Shown piece by piece: positions 16,298 to 25,179 of a stretch of DNA of 33,271 nucleotides. Where the stretch lies: contig JAQTPW010000001.1 of the NCBI GenBank assembly GCA_028712565.1, positions 141,114 through 174,384 of the forward strand. The letters run 5' to 3'. The stretch comes from Minisyncoccota bacterium. GTDB taxonomy: Bacteria > Patescibacteriota > Minisyncoccia > Minisyncoccales > JAQTPW01. Positions within the stretch are counted from its first letter, which is position 1. Each line of letters begins with the position of its first letter. The notes beneath the pieces are model-generated. The model searched no databases and had not been told where the DNA came from. It saw only the letters and a list, made by a program, of their open reading frames with translations. The position numbers and the translations under genes were made by a program.

Positions 16298-16645
16298 TTT
16301 TAATGTATTTATTAATTTATATAATTGTTTGCCACAAATTGTATATTCCTTCTGAAATTCCTGAAAATATTTTTCCGAGATTAAATTTGTATCTCTTAAA
16401 AATTCTAAATTAAATAACATTTCTTCATTAGATCCCAAGGCATCGTTTAAAAAATTTATCTTATCTTTACTGGATTTGTTTCTGCTATAACCCTCCGCAA
16501 TATTAGACGGGATAGACCGCGATGCTCTTCTTATTTGATCCCCTAAATCATACTGTAATTCTTTTGGAAGTTCAAGGGAAAGCTTGTAAATTTTCAATGC
16601 CAAATCGTAAGATCGTCTATATACATCTAGGTCTTTATAAGTCAT
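16295..16645 (-). CDS. Four-helix bundle protein (23S rRNA intervening-sequence S23 family)
   Basis: YKDLDVYRRSYDLALKIYKLSLELPKELQYDLGDQIRRASRSIPSNIAEGYSRNKSSKDKINFLNDALGSNEEM. Confidence 0.95.
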   Translation of the reverse strand: MTYKDLDVYRRSYDLALKIYKLSLELPKELQYDLGDQIRRASRSIPSNIAEGYSRNKSSKDKINFLNDALGSNEEMLFNLEFLRDTNLISEKYFQEFQKEYTICGKQLYKLINTLK

Positions 16646-16666
16646 ATATAAAAATTAAATAACTAT

Positions 16667-16715
16667 TTACCAGCAACCAGTTACCAGCAACCAGCAACTA
16701 GCTACCAGCAACTAG
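16667..16715. repeat. Heptad array YAACCAG, inverted relative to 16235-16297
   Basis: TTACCAG CAACCAG TTACCAG CAACCAG CAACTAG CTACCAG CAACTAG. Confidence 0.9.
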
Positions 16716-17813
16716 TCCAACTGCTTCAATTATCGCAAGTTCTATTGGCAATTGTGGAATTGACGAATACTTCATTTTGTTTTCCGCTTCCAGAAAAAGA
16801 TTTATAATTTTTCTGATTTCTTCTTCTTGAAAAACGCCTGCTTGGCTTTCTAATTTCTGCAATTCTTCTTTAGTCAAACCCGTTACAATGGGATTTTCAG
16901 CTCCAACTATTTTATAAATCATTATCTGCCTCAAATAATTAACCAAAGCTTTCGAAAACTCTTGCAAATCAGCTCCCTTATCGGATATTTCGGTTAAAAA
17001 ATTAATTGCCTCTGCAGTTTTCTTTTGGGAGATAAAGTCCGTAATTTTGCTTACTAGATCTATTTCGATAAGCCCTAAAAGCCCCTTCACATCTTCTGCT
17101 TTTATTTCTTTTTCAGAAGAAGCCTTAAAGCTCAAAATCTGGTCTAATAAGCTTTCGGCATCTCTTATGGAACCTGTGGCGTTAATGGCAATTAATTCCA
17201 AAGCCGGTTTTTCAATTTTTGCTTTTTCTTTTTTGCATACTTCCTCTAATCTCTCGACGATTTCCGGTACTGTCAATTTTCTGAAATCAAATCTCTGGCA
17301 TCTAGAAATAATAGTCGAAATCATTTTATGAATTTCTGTTGTAGCAAGGATAAAAATCGCGTGGGCTGGCGGCTCTTCCAAAGTTTTTAATAAGGCATTT
17401 GAAGCTTCTTTTGTAAGCTGATGGCTTTCATCTACTATAAATATCTTGTATTTTGATTTTGTCGGAGAAAATTTTATTCCCTCTATTAATTCCCGCATTT
17501 CGTCTATTCCTCTGTGGGAAGCGGCATCAATTTCAATTAAATCAATAGACCTGCCCTCCATAATTTCCAGACAAGACGGGCATTTATTGCAGGGCTCAAA
17601 TTCGTTGCTTTTTCTATTCTCGCAATTTGCCGCCTTTGCCAAAAGCCGGGCTAAAGTAGTTTTTCCGGTTCCTCTGGGTCCTGAAAATAAATAAGCATGG
17701 GATACCATTCCTGAAGAAATTTCATTCGTCAATGTCCTGACAATATGCTCCTGCCCGATAAATTCAGAAAAATTCTGCGGCCTGTATTTTCTATATAAAA
17801 CCAAGTTATTCAT
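16698..17813 (-). CDS. dnaX: DNA polymerase III subunit gamma/tau (short form)
   Basis: LYRKYRPQNFSEFIGQEHIVRTLTNEI...HAYLFSGPRGTGKTTLARLLAKAANCE; start MNNLVLYRKYRP. Confidence 0.95.
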   Translation of the reverse strand: MNNLVLYRKYRPQNFSEFIGQEHIVRTLTNEISSGMVSHAYLFSGPRGTGKTTLARLLAKAANCENRKSNEFEPCNKCPSCLEIMEGRSIDLIEIDAASHRGIDEMRELIEGIKFSPTKSKYKIFIVDESHQLTKEASNALLKTLEEPPAHAIFILATTEIHKMISTIISRCQRFDFRKLTVPEIVERLEEVCKKEKAKIEKPALELIAINATGSIRDAESLLDQILSFKASSEKEIKAEDVKGLLGLIEIDLVSKITDFISQKKTAEAINFLTEISDKGADLQEFSKALVNYLRQIMIYKIVGAENPIVTGLTKEELQKLESQAGVFQEEEIRKIINLFLEAENKMKYSSIPQLPIELAIIEAVGLVAGS

Positions 17814-17860
17814 AAAAAAACCGATGCTAATATACAAATTAATACTAATTATACTAATTT

Positions 17861-18265
17861 TTATATAAACCTATTTTTGGCACTTGTATCTATTTTTATA
17901 ATCCTAATCGGTTTTAAATATCGATTTCTAAAATTTATTAATAATGCAAGTTTTATATTTGAGACTTGTAGATAACGCTGGCTCTGATAATAATCAGTTT
18001 TTAAAATGAAAGGGGTTGCTTTTAATTCTAATACTATTTTATCATCAATTAAAAAATCTACAGTATTACCACTTTCTTCTATTATAAATTCTCTTTTATA
18101 TGGAATTTTTATTTCTTTTAATTTCTTTTCTAATAGATCTCCGTATTGCCTTTCACGACAATAACGTCCTAGTTTATTATGCACGTCAAAACAGATGCCT
18201 GTAAGCAGATAAGATAACTCTGGATAAACAAGCTTGTTGTTTTTATTCGTATCATTAGTATGCAT
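17861..18265 (-). CDS. GxxExxY family protein (PD-(D/E)XK-like)
   Basis: [47 protein letters not shown]...[15 protein letters not shown]. Confidence 0.85.
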   Translation of the reverse strand: MHTNDTNKNNKLVYPELSYLLTGICFDVHNKLGRYCRERQYGDLLEKKLKEIKIPYKREFIIEESGNTVDFLIDDKIVLELKATPFILKTDYYQSQRYLQVSNIKLALLINFRNRYLKPIRIIKIDTSAKNRFI

Positions 18266-18287
18266 TAGTATATTGGTATCGCGTTAT

Positions 18288-18905
18288 CTATTTTTTGAAT
18301 ACAATGAATTTATAACCTAAAAAGTTAAAGGCAGAAGCTACTGCAATGCCAATGATTTTTGCTATATTCCCTTGATTAACTCCCGTCATTTCAGTTGCAG
18401 ATAGGGCCTTGAAAGCGACGAAAGCTACGCCCGTCTGGATTATGCCTATTGCCATTGTTACTAAAAAGAACTTTAGAAATTCCATTCCTAATTGGGTTTT
18501 TTCTTTTTTCTCAAACGCCCAATATTTATCGGCAATGTATTTTACGACAGTGGCGATAACAAAAGAAATTGCTGAAAACAAAGAATATTTAAAACCGCTG
18601 TCTTTTGATATGCCGAATTTCTCCATTAAAAAATTCAAAATAGTAAGATCAAATATGGCAAAGACTGCGCCGATTAAAAGGAATCTTGCCAACTGATAGA
18701 CAAACAAGTATCTTTTGCCGATAATTGAAGCAATCCAGACGGCAAAAAGTGACAAAGCCGGGAAAATAACCAGTAAAAGCCAATAAGAAAAAGGCAAAAC
18801 GAAATTCGATGAATTCTTGATAAGCCAGATTGATAACCCTGCTAATCCGACTCCCGCGATTGAAGCTAAAATAATATCTAAACGTTTCACCCCCACACCA
18901 AACAA
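18288..18905 (-). CDS. GtrA family membrane protein
   Basis: QLARFLLIGAVFAIFDLTILNFLMEKFGISKDSGFKYSLFSAISFVIATVVKYIADKYWAF; tracked start is a TTG, a downstream GTG is possible. Confidence 0.8.
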   Translation of the reverse strand: MFGVGVKRLDIILASIAGVGLAGLSIWLIKNSSNFVLPFSYWLLLVIFPALSLFAVWIASIIGKRYLFVYQLARFLLIGAVFAIFDLTILNFLMEKFGISKDSGFKYSLFSAISFVIATVVKYIADKYWAFEKKEKTQLGMEFLKFFLVTMAIGIIQTGVAFVAFKALSATEMTGVNQGNIAKIIGIAVASAFNFLGYKFIVFKK

Positions 18906-19115
18906 GCTTATGCCTTAAGGCTTCTCTCGATTCTATTTTTGAGCTGCCTTAGAGCTTTCGCCCGTAGTTTTAAATTATGTTCTTTAAAATTTCCGATTTT
19001 CTAATTTTACCCCGTTAGAAATTTAAAATCAAGAGGCGTATTTTTTAGTATAACAATGTTTTTTGTTAGGAATTTCTAGCGGGGCCAGTCACAATTTTCC
19101 AAAAAATCAAACGGA

Positions 19116-19124
19116 TGGTATAAT
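19116..19124 (+). promoter_or_regulatory. Extended -10 TGGTATAAT 6 nt before ATG 19131 (leaderless cysS predicted)
   Basis: TGGTATAATTAAAAAATG. Confidence 0.7.
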
Positions 19125-19130
19125 TAAAAA

Positions 19131-20528
19131 ATGCAAAAGGTATCGAATACTTTGACTCAAAAAAAGGAGGTATTGAAACCCTTCGATAATGCTCAGGGCA
19201 AAAAGCTGCGGCTTTTTGTCTGCGGGCCTACGGTGTACGATTTCTCTCATTTAGGCCATGCAAGAACCTATATTGCTTTTGATATGATTGTAAAATACCT
19301 AAAAACAAAGGGGTACGATGTTTTTTATCTCCAAAACATTACTGATATTGATGATAAAATAATAAATCGCGCAAAAGAAAAGGGAGTTTTGCCAAAAAAA
19401 TTAGCCCTTGAATTTGAAAAAGAATACCTAAAAGATATGAGGGGCTTGAAGATAACCAGCATAACAAAATATGCCAGAGCCACGGACCATATTAAAGAAA
19501 TCATCAGCCAAGTGGACCGCCTTTTAAAAAAAGGGTTTGCCTATCGAATAGAAGACGGAATTTATTACGATATTTCAAAATTTAAGAATTACGGAAAATT
19601 GTCCCGAAGAACAGCGCTTCAAGCCGAAGATTCGGTATCCAGAATTGACGATAGCGTAGGAAAAAGAAACCGAGGAGATTTTTGCTTGTGGAAGTTTAGT
19701 AAAACCGGAGAGCCAAGCTGGCCTAGTGTTTGGGGAAGCGGCCGCCCCGGCTGGCACATCGAAGACACGGCAATAACTGAAAAATATTTTGGCCCCCAAT
19801 ATGACATTCATGGCGGAGCTCGCGACTTAATATTCCCCCATCATGAAGCCGAAATCGCCCAGATGGAAGCCATTTCCGGAAAAAAACCTTTGGTCAGATA
19901 TTGGCTGCATACTGGATTTTTGACAATTAATGGCCAGAAAATGTCAAAGTCCCTTGGAAACTTCATTACTATAAGAGATTTTTTGAAAAATAACTCTTTC
20001 CGGTTGTTGCGGCTTTTTGTCCTGAAAAATCATTACCGCTCCCCTATTGATTATACTGAAAATGAAATAAATGCGGTAAAAAGCCAGTTGGAAAGGATTG
20101 ATGAATTAATAGATAAATTACAAATCACAAATTACAAATTACAAGCAAATTCTAAATTCCAAATTGCAAAATATGAAAAGGAATTCTATTCCGCCATGGA
20201 CGACGATTTTAACACGCCAAAAGCCCTATCCATTATTTTTGAACTTATAAATAAAACAAACTCCTTAATTTCGCAAAATAAACTAACAAAGCAAGGTGCT
20301 AAAGATATTTTAGAATTTCTCAAAAAAATTGACGGCTTTTTTGGATTTATTTTTGAGGGGAGAACAAAAGAAAAGATTCCGGAAGTAGTTCTAAAATTAT
20401 CAAAAGAAAGGGAAAAATACCGAAAGGAAGACCTCTGGAAAAAGGCGGACGAAGCAAGAGAAAAAATAAAAAAATTTGGCTATTTAATCGAAGATACAAA
20501 AGCCGGCAGTAAAATAAAAAAGATCTAA
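19131..20528 (+). CDS. cysS: Cysteinyl-tRNA synthetase
   Basis: LRLFVCGPTVYDFSHLGHARTYIAFDMI...GRPGWHIEDTAITEKYFG...HGGARDLIFPHHEAEIAQMEA...KMSKSLGNFITI. Confidence 0.97.
   Translation: MQKVSNTLTQKKEVLKPFDNAQGKKLRLFVCGPTVYDFSHLGHARTYIAFDMIVKYLKTKGYDVFYLQNITDIDDKIINRAKEKGVLPKKLALEFEKEYLKDMRGLKITSITKYARATDHIKEIISQVDRLLKKGFAYRIEDGIYYDISKFKNYGKLSRRTALQAEDSVSRIDDSVGKRNRGDFCLWKFSKTGEPSWPSVWGSGRPGWHIEDTAITEKYFGPQYDIHGGARDLIFPHHEAEIAQMEAISGKKPLVRYWLHTGFLTINGQKMSKSLGNFITIRDFLKNNSFRLLRLFVLKNHYRSPIDYTENEINAVKSQLERIDELIDKLQITNYKLQANSKFQIAKYEKEFYSAMDDDFNTPKALSIIFELINKTNSLISQNKLTKQGAKDILEFLKKIDGFFGFIFEGRTKEKIPEVVLKLSKEREKYRKEDLWKKADEAREKIKKFGYLIEDTKAGSKIKKI
19179..19198 (+). repeat. REP-like element inside cysS, arms CCCT/AGGG
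   Basis: CCCTTCGATAATGCTCAGGG encodes PFDNAQG in-frame. Confidence 0.8.
20115..20170 (+). repeat. Heptad-repeat array inside cysS encoding LQITNYKLQANSKFQIAK
   Basis: AAATTAC AAATCAC AAATTAC AAATTAC AAGCAAA TTCTAAA TTCCAAA TTGCAAA. Confidence 0.85.
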
Positions 20529-20535
20529 AACTAAA

Positions 20536-21702
20536 TCAAGAAGATTTAGATTTTCTTTTCTGGCACAATTTATAAAACGCCAAAACTTCATCCGCAATTC
20601 TTGGCCAAGAATATTTCCTGGCTTCTTTTTTACCCCACTCCCCCATCTCTTTTCTTAGTTTTTTATTTTTTATCAAAATTTCTAATTTTTTTGCCAAGGT
20701 CCTGTAATCTTTTGGCTTTGCCAAAAAATTTTTTCCTTTGCCTTTTCCGAGAACTATTTCATATCCGCTGTTTGCAAAAGCAACTACCGGCTTTCCAACT
20801 GCCATTGCCTCTATTAAAACGATCCCGAAGCTCTCGCCATAAATTGCCGGACTGCAGTAAATGTCCGCTGTCGCATAATAAGAAGCGGCTGGGATTTTTC
20901 TATTTTCTCCCTCAAAAACAACATTTTTTAATTTATTGTCTCTAACAAATTTTTCACAATCGTCTTTTAAGGGTCCTTCGCCCACAACAATCAGCCGCAA
21001 ATTGGAATTCGCCCAACCGTTTCCAACTTTTTTTTCTAAAATTTTATATGCTTTCAAAAGATAAATCAGCCCCTTTCTCTCTTCGATCCTTCCCAAAAAC
21101 AAGATATTGATTTTCCCATCCAGATACTTTTTTATTTTGGGAACCCGTGGATTGAATTTATCAAGATCTATTCCGTTTGGAATCACAATTTTTGGGCCTT
21201 TGTAATTTTTAAAAACTTTCAGGTTCAATGGATTTACGCCAATTATTCCATCTATTTCATCTATAACCTCTTTTCTGAAAACATCTAATATAAACGGGAA
21301 AGTTTTAAAAATTTTAACCTTTTCAATATTGGCATGAAAAGTTAAAATATTAAGGGATTTTGACCTCTCTAAAATTTGGAATCCCAAAGGAAAGCTGAAA
21401 TTGTGGAAATGAAGCACGTCAAACTTCTCTCTTTTCAGCATCTCGGTAATGGAAAAAGGATTGAAACCTATGTCAAAATCCGCCTGAGTACCGGCAATTT
21501 TTAAGGGCAGGGATGTCCCCAATAAAATCACGTCTTTGCCGTAATTTTCAGGTATTTTACGCCTTGGAACGATTATTTTTGACTTTATCCCCCGTTTTTT
21601 AAACTCGGTTTGCAAACCCAAAATATGCGCCTTTACGCCTCCCGGGTTGAAAAAAGAGTGAAAAGAAACTAAGCCAATTTTCATATAAGTTGATTTTACC
21701 AA
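20536..21702 (-). CDS. Glycosyltransferase family 4
   Basis: GLVSFHSFFNPGGVKAHILGLQTEFKKRG...NILFLGRIEERKGLIYLLKAYKIL...YGESFGIVLIEAMAVGKPVVAFANSGYEIV. Confidence 0.95.
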   Translation of the reverse strand: MVKSTYMKIGLVSFHSFFNPGGVKAHILGLQTEFKKRGIKSKIIVPRRKIPENYGKDVILLGTSLPLKIAGTQADFDIGFNPFSITEMLKREKFDVLHFHNFSFPLGFQILERSKSLNILTFHANIEKVKIFKTFPFILDVFRKEVIDEIDGIIGVNPLNLKVFKNYKGPKIVIPNGIDLDKFNPRVPKIKKYLDGKINILFLGRIEERKGLIYLLKAYKILEKKVGNGWANSNLRLIVVGEGPLKDDCEKFVRDNKLKNVVFEGENRKIPAASYYATADIYCSPAIYGESFGIVLIEAMAVGKPVVAFANSGYEIVLGKGKGKNFLAKPKDYRTLAKKLEILIKNKKLRKEMGEWGKKEARKYSWPRIADEVLAFYKLCQKRKSKSS

Positions 21703-21755
21703 AAAAATTTTGGCTTGCCAATAATTTTCCGTTGTGATAGTTTAATATTAGAATT

Positions 21756-23113
21756 ATGCCGCAAGAAATTTTAGAAAAACTGCCTCCGCAAAGCATAGAT
21801 GCCGAACAGTCCCTATTGGGATGTTTAATGATAGATAAAAACGCAATACTGAAAGTTGCGGATTTTTTGCAGCCAGCTGATTTTTATAAAGGCATCCATC
21901 AGGAAATTTACAAGGTCTGCCGAGGTTTATTTGAGAAAGGAGAGCCAATAGATCTTTTATCTGTTTCCAACCGCCTTGGAGATAGTGGAGTTTTGGAAAC
22001 AATTGGCGGCAACACTTATTTAACTGATTTAATAAATACTGTTCCAACTGCCAGCCATGTTTTAACTTATGCAAGAATTATTCAAAGAAAAAGAATTTTA
22101 GGGACTTAATTTCTGCTTCCCAGGAAATAAACCAAATGGGATACAACGAAAATGAAGACATTAATGTTTTGCTGGATCAGGCGGAAAAAAGAATTTTCAG
22201 CATTGCTCAAAAGGGCTTTACCCATGAGTTTATTCATGTAAAAAATGATTTGGAGGAAGCTTTCCAGAGAATTGACATGCTCTCAAAAGGCGGAGGATCT
22301 TTAAGGGGGATTTCCAGCGGATTTGTAGATTTGGATAATGTCTTGGCAGGTTTCCAGAAATCCGATTTGATAATCTTAGCTGCCCGCCCCTCTCTTGGAA
22401 AAAGCGCCCTAGCTATTAATTTTGCTTCAAACATTGCCATCTCCCAAAAAATCCCAGTTGGCGTATTTTCTCTTGAAATGTCCCGTGACCAAATAGTTGA
22501 TAGATTAATTTCTTCAATCGCAAATATAGACCTGTGGAAATTACGAACCGGACATTTATCCAACAAGGAAGACGATAATGATTTTGAAAAAATCCAGCAA
22601 TCGATGAGCATACTCTCTGAAGCCCCGATTTATATTGACGACGCCGCCGCTTCCAACGTTTTGCAAATGAAGGCAATGGCGCGAAGATTGCAGGCAGAAA
22701 AGGGATTGGGATTAATAGTAATTGATTATTTGCAGCTAATGGATCCTATGACTCCCGACGCCAGCCCTGTCCAACAGGTTTCTGATAATTCAAGGGCTCT
22801 AAAAGCTATGGCAAAAGAGCTAAATATCCCGGTTTTGGTTATTTCCCAATTATCCAGAGCAGTAGAGCAAAGATCTCCGCAAATACCAAGATTAGCGGAT
22901 TTGCGGCAGTCAGGCACCATAGAACAGGATGCCGACGTGGTTTTATTCATTTACAGGGAAGACAAATACAGGCAAGACGAATCTAGCCAAAAAGGGGTCG
23001 CCCAGGTAATCGTTGCAAAGCATAGAAATGGCCCTGTGGGGCAAATTGATATGTTCTTTGATGAAAGGACTGTCAGCTTCAAAAACCTAGAAAAGGGCTA
23101 CTTGGAGGAATAA
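21756..23113 (+). CDS. dnaB: Replicative DNA helicase DnaB, split by a -1 frameshift near 22100
   Basis: PPQSIDAEQSLLGCLMIDKNAI...ARIIQRKRIL | RDLISASQEINQMGYNENED...VIDYLQLM...QLSRAVEQRSPQIPRLADLRQSGTIEQDADVVLFIYRED. Confidence 0.93.
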
Positions 23114-23115
23114 AT

Positions 23116-23721
23116 ATGTATTCAAAATCTGTTCAAAAATTAATTGATATTTTTTCAAAATTTCCAACAATTGGGCCGCGAACTGCTGCCCGTTTTGTTT
23201 TTTATTTAATTGATTTAAAAGACGAAGAGCTGGATGAAATTTTAAATTCTATTTCCGCGGTTAAAAGGAATATAAAGATCTGCATTTCTTGCTTTAATCC
23301 GTTTGAAGGGCAAGGCATGCTTTGCGAAATTTGCGTAAATCCCAGCCGCGACAAATCCTTGCTTTGCATTGTGGCGAAAGAAACGGATTTAAATTCACTA
23401 GAAAAGACAAAAAAATATAAAGGGCTATATTTTATTTTAGGAGGAACCGTATCGGCCTTAAAAAAAGCTGAGGTTGAAAAGTTAAGAATAAAAGAATTAG
23501 TGGCAAAAATAAAAAATCAACCGGAAATTTCGGAAATAATTTTAGCCCTGAATTCCAATTCGGAAGGCGAAGCCACCACTTTGTATTTAGAAAGATTATT
23601 AAAACCTTATATCTCTACTAATAAAAAAATAACCCGCCTAGGGCGGGGTTTGCCAGTCGGCGGCGAACTGGAATATGCCGACGAAGAAACTCTTTCTTCG
23701 GCATTGGAAAGCCGTAAGTAA
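23116..23721 (+). CDS. recR: Recombination protein RecR
   Basis: LIDIFSKFPTIGPRTAARFVFYLI...CISCFNPFEGQGMLCEIC...EGEATTLYLERLLKP...ITRLGRGLPVGGELEYADEETL. Confidence 0.97.
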   Translation: MYSKSVQKLIDIFSKFPTIGPRTAARFVFYLIDLKDEELDEILNSISAVKRNIKICISCFNPFEGQGMLCEICVNPSRDKSLLCIVAKETDLNSLEKTKKYKGLYFILGGTVSALKKAEVEKLRIKELVAKIKNQPEISEIILALNSNSEGEATTLYLERLLKPYISTNKKITRLGRGLPVGGELEYADEETLSSALESRK

Positions 23722-23727
23722 ATATTA

Positions 23728-23762
23728 GCTGGTAGTTGGTAACTAGTTACTAGTTACTCATT
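23728..23762. repeat. Heptad array (GCTGGTA/ACTAGTT) overlapping the 3' end of rplU
   Basis: GCTGGTA GTTGGTA ACTAGTT ACTAGTT ACTCATT. Confidence 0.8.
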
Positions 23763-24074
23763 ACCAGATACTATCTTTCCTATTTCCACTTCGGTGAAGG
23801 TCTGCCTATGGCCTTTTCTTTTTCTATAACGTTTTTTAGCTCGATATTTGAAAACAATCACTTTTTCACCTTTTCCCTGGGATAAAACTTTTCCGGAAAC
23901 TTCTGCCCCTTTTACCAAAGGATCCCCTATTTCTACCTTATTTCCTTTTTCCAAAAGCAAAACCTCTTTGAAGGTCACTTCATCCCCTTCTTTTTTGTTC
24001 AATTTTTCAATTTTTATTTTTTGTCCGGGAGAAACCACGTATTGTTTCCCGCCGGTTTGAATTACTGCTAGCAT
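23754..24074 (-). CDS. rplU: 50S ribosomal protein L21
   Basis: MLAVIQTGGKQYVVSPGQKIKIEKL...VIVFKYRAKKRYRKRKGHRQTFTEVEI. Confidence 0.97.
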   Translation of the reverse strand: MLAVIQTGGKQYVVSPGQKIKIEKLNKKEGDEVTFKEVLLLEKGNKVEIGDPLVKGAEVSGKVLSQGKGEKVIVFKYRAKKRYRKRKGHRQTFTEVEIGKIVSGNE

Positions 24075-24081
24075 ATTTTTG

Positions 24082-24130
24082 TTTAGAATTTAGTATTTAG
24101 TATTTAGAATTTAGAATTTAGAATTAAGAT
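24082..24130. repeat. Heptad array TTTAGWA upstream of rplU
   Basis: TTTAGAA TTTAGTA TTTAGTA TTTAGAA TTTAGAA TTTAGAA TTAAGAT. Confidence 0.9.
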
Positions 24131-24144
24131 TTGATGGCGATTTT

Positions 24145-25179
24145 TTAATCTTCCAGCTGGGGAGATTCAATTTCTTTTACTTCTATTTTAGGTTCCCCAT
24201 CTGTAATTTTTACCACATCTTTATCCACTTTGGCAAGCTCTTTTCCCGCCTTGTTGTAGCTGCTGACGGATAATGACAAATGTTCGCCCAGCTTTTTCAT
24301 ATAATCACTATAAGTGTATAAATGCTTTCCCAATCTTTCAACCTCCTTTATTATTTCCTGCGCCTGCTCGGAAATCTTCTGATTTCTTAATCCCTGAAGC
24401 ACAGTTTGCAGATAAGCCAGAAAAGAAGTTGGAGAAACAACTACCACTTTCTTTTTTGCCGCGTAATAAATCAAATTGTTTGTCTCTTCAACCACTATTC
24501 CAACCTTATTTATGAGCAAATCGTAAAAAACAGCTTCCGATGGAATGAACATAAACGCAAAGTCCATTGTCTTTTCTTCGGGTTTTACATATTTTGAAGT
24601 TTCATCAATCCTCATTTTCAAATCAGCAACAAAATTATTTTCATATCTCTTTTTTTCATCCGGGCTGCAGGGCTCTAACATCCGATTATAGTTTTCCAAG
24701 CTGAATTTTGAGTCAATCGGAATTATTCTTTTGTCCACAAAAACCACAGAATCAACTATCGTGCCGTCTTTGAACGAATACTGCATTTGATAGGAACCCG
24801 GCGGCAAAACATTTTTTAAAACAGTTTCCAAATAATACTCTCCCAAAATACCTCGCTGTTTTGGATTTTTAAGGATATCTTGAAGGTTTTTAAGCTGGTC
24901 GGCAAAACTCTTTATCTGCTTATTTGTTTCCATTAATTCTGTTACCTTTTCTGTTGCATCTGTAACGATTTTCAAGCTCTGGTTATACTGAGTTTGGATA
25001 TTTCTGTTTGATTCTGACAATTTGCTATCCACTGCCTGATTTAATTCATTCAACCTTTGCATTATCAAAAGATTTTCCTCTTGAGAAGATTTTTTAGGTC
25101 TCAATAGTAAAAAAATAACAACACCCAATCCCACTACAACTAAAATTGAAAGAAAATCAGGCATAAAATATATTAGCAC
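24145..25179 (-). CDS. rmuC: RmuC family DNA recombination protein
   Basis: QRGILGEYYLETVLKNVLPPGSYQMQYSFKDGTIVDSVVFVDKRIIPIDSKFSLENYNRM...FIPSEAVFYDLL. Confidence 0.92.
   Translation of the reverse strand: MLIYFMPDFLSILVVVGLGVVIFLLLRPKKSSQEENLLIMQRLNELNQAVDSKLSESNRNIQTQYNQSLKIVTDATEKVTELMETNKQIKSFADQLKNLQDILKNPKQRGILGEYYLETVLKNVLPPGSYQMQYSFKDGTIVDSVVFVDKRIIPIDSKFSLENYNRMLEPCSPDEKKRYENNFVADLKMRIDETSKYVKPEEKTMDFAFMFIPSEAVFYDLLINKVGIVVEETNNLIYYAAKKKVVVVSPTSFLAYLQTVLQGLRNQKISEQAQEIIKEVERLGKHLYTYSDYMKKLGEHLSLSVSSYNKAGKELAKVDKDVVKITDGEPKIEVKEIESPQLED

Noticed and set aside
16295-16645. Reading the S23 protein as Avd of a diversity-generating retroelement
   Set aside because: No reverse transcriptase, template repeat or variable repeat pair seen in the window.
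16235-16715. CRISPR-like appearance of the CTGGTAR arrays
   Set aside because: Units are contiguous 7-mers without unique spacers; no cas genes in the window.
21599-22074. Small ORFs around the glycosyltransferase/dnaB intergenic region
   Set aside because: Antisense or overlapping frames of well-supported genes.
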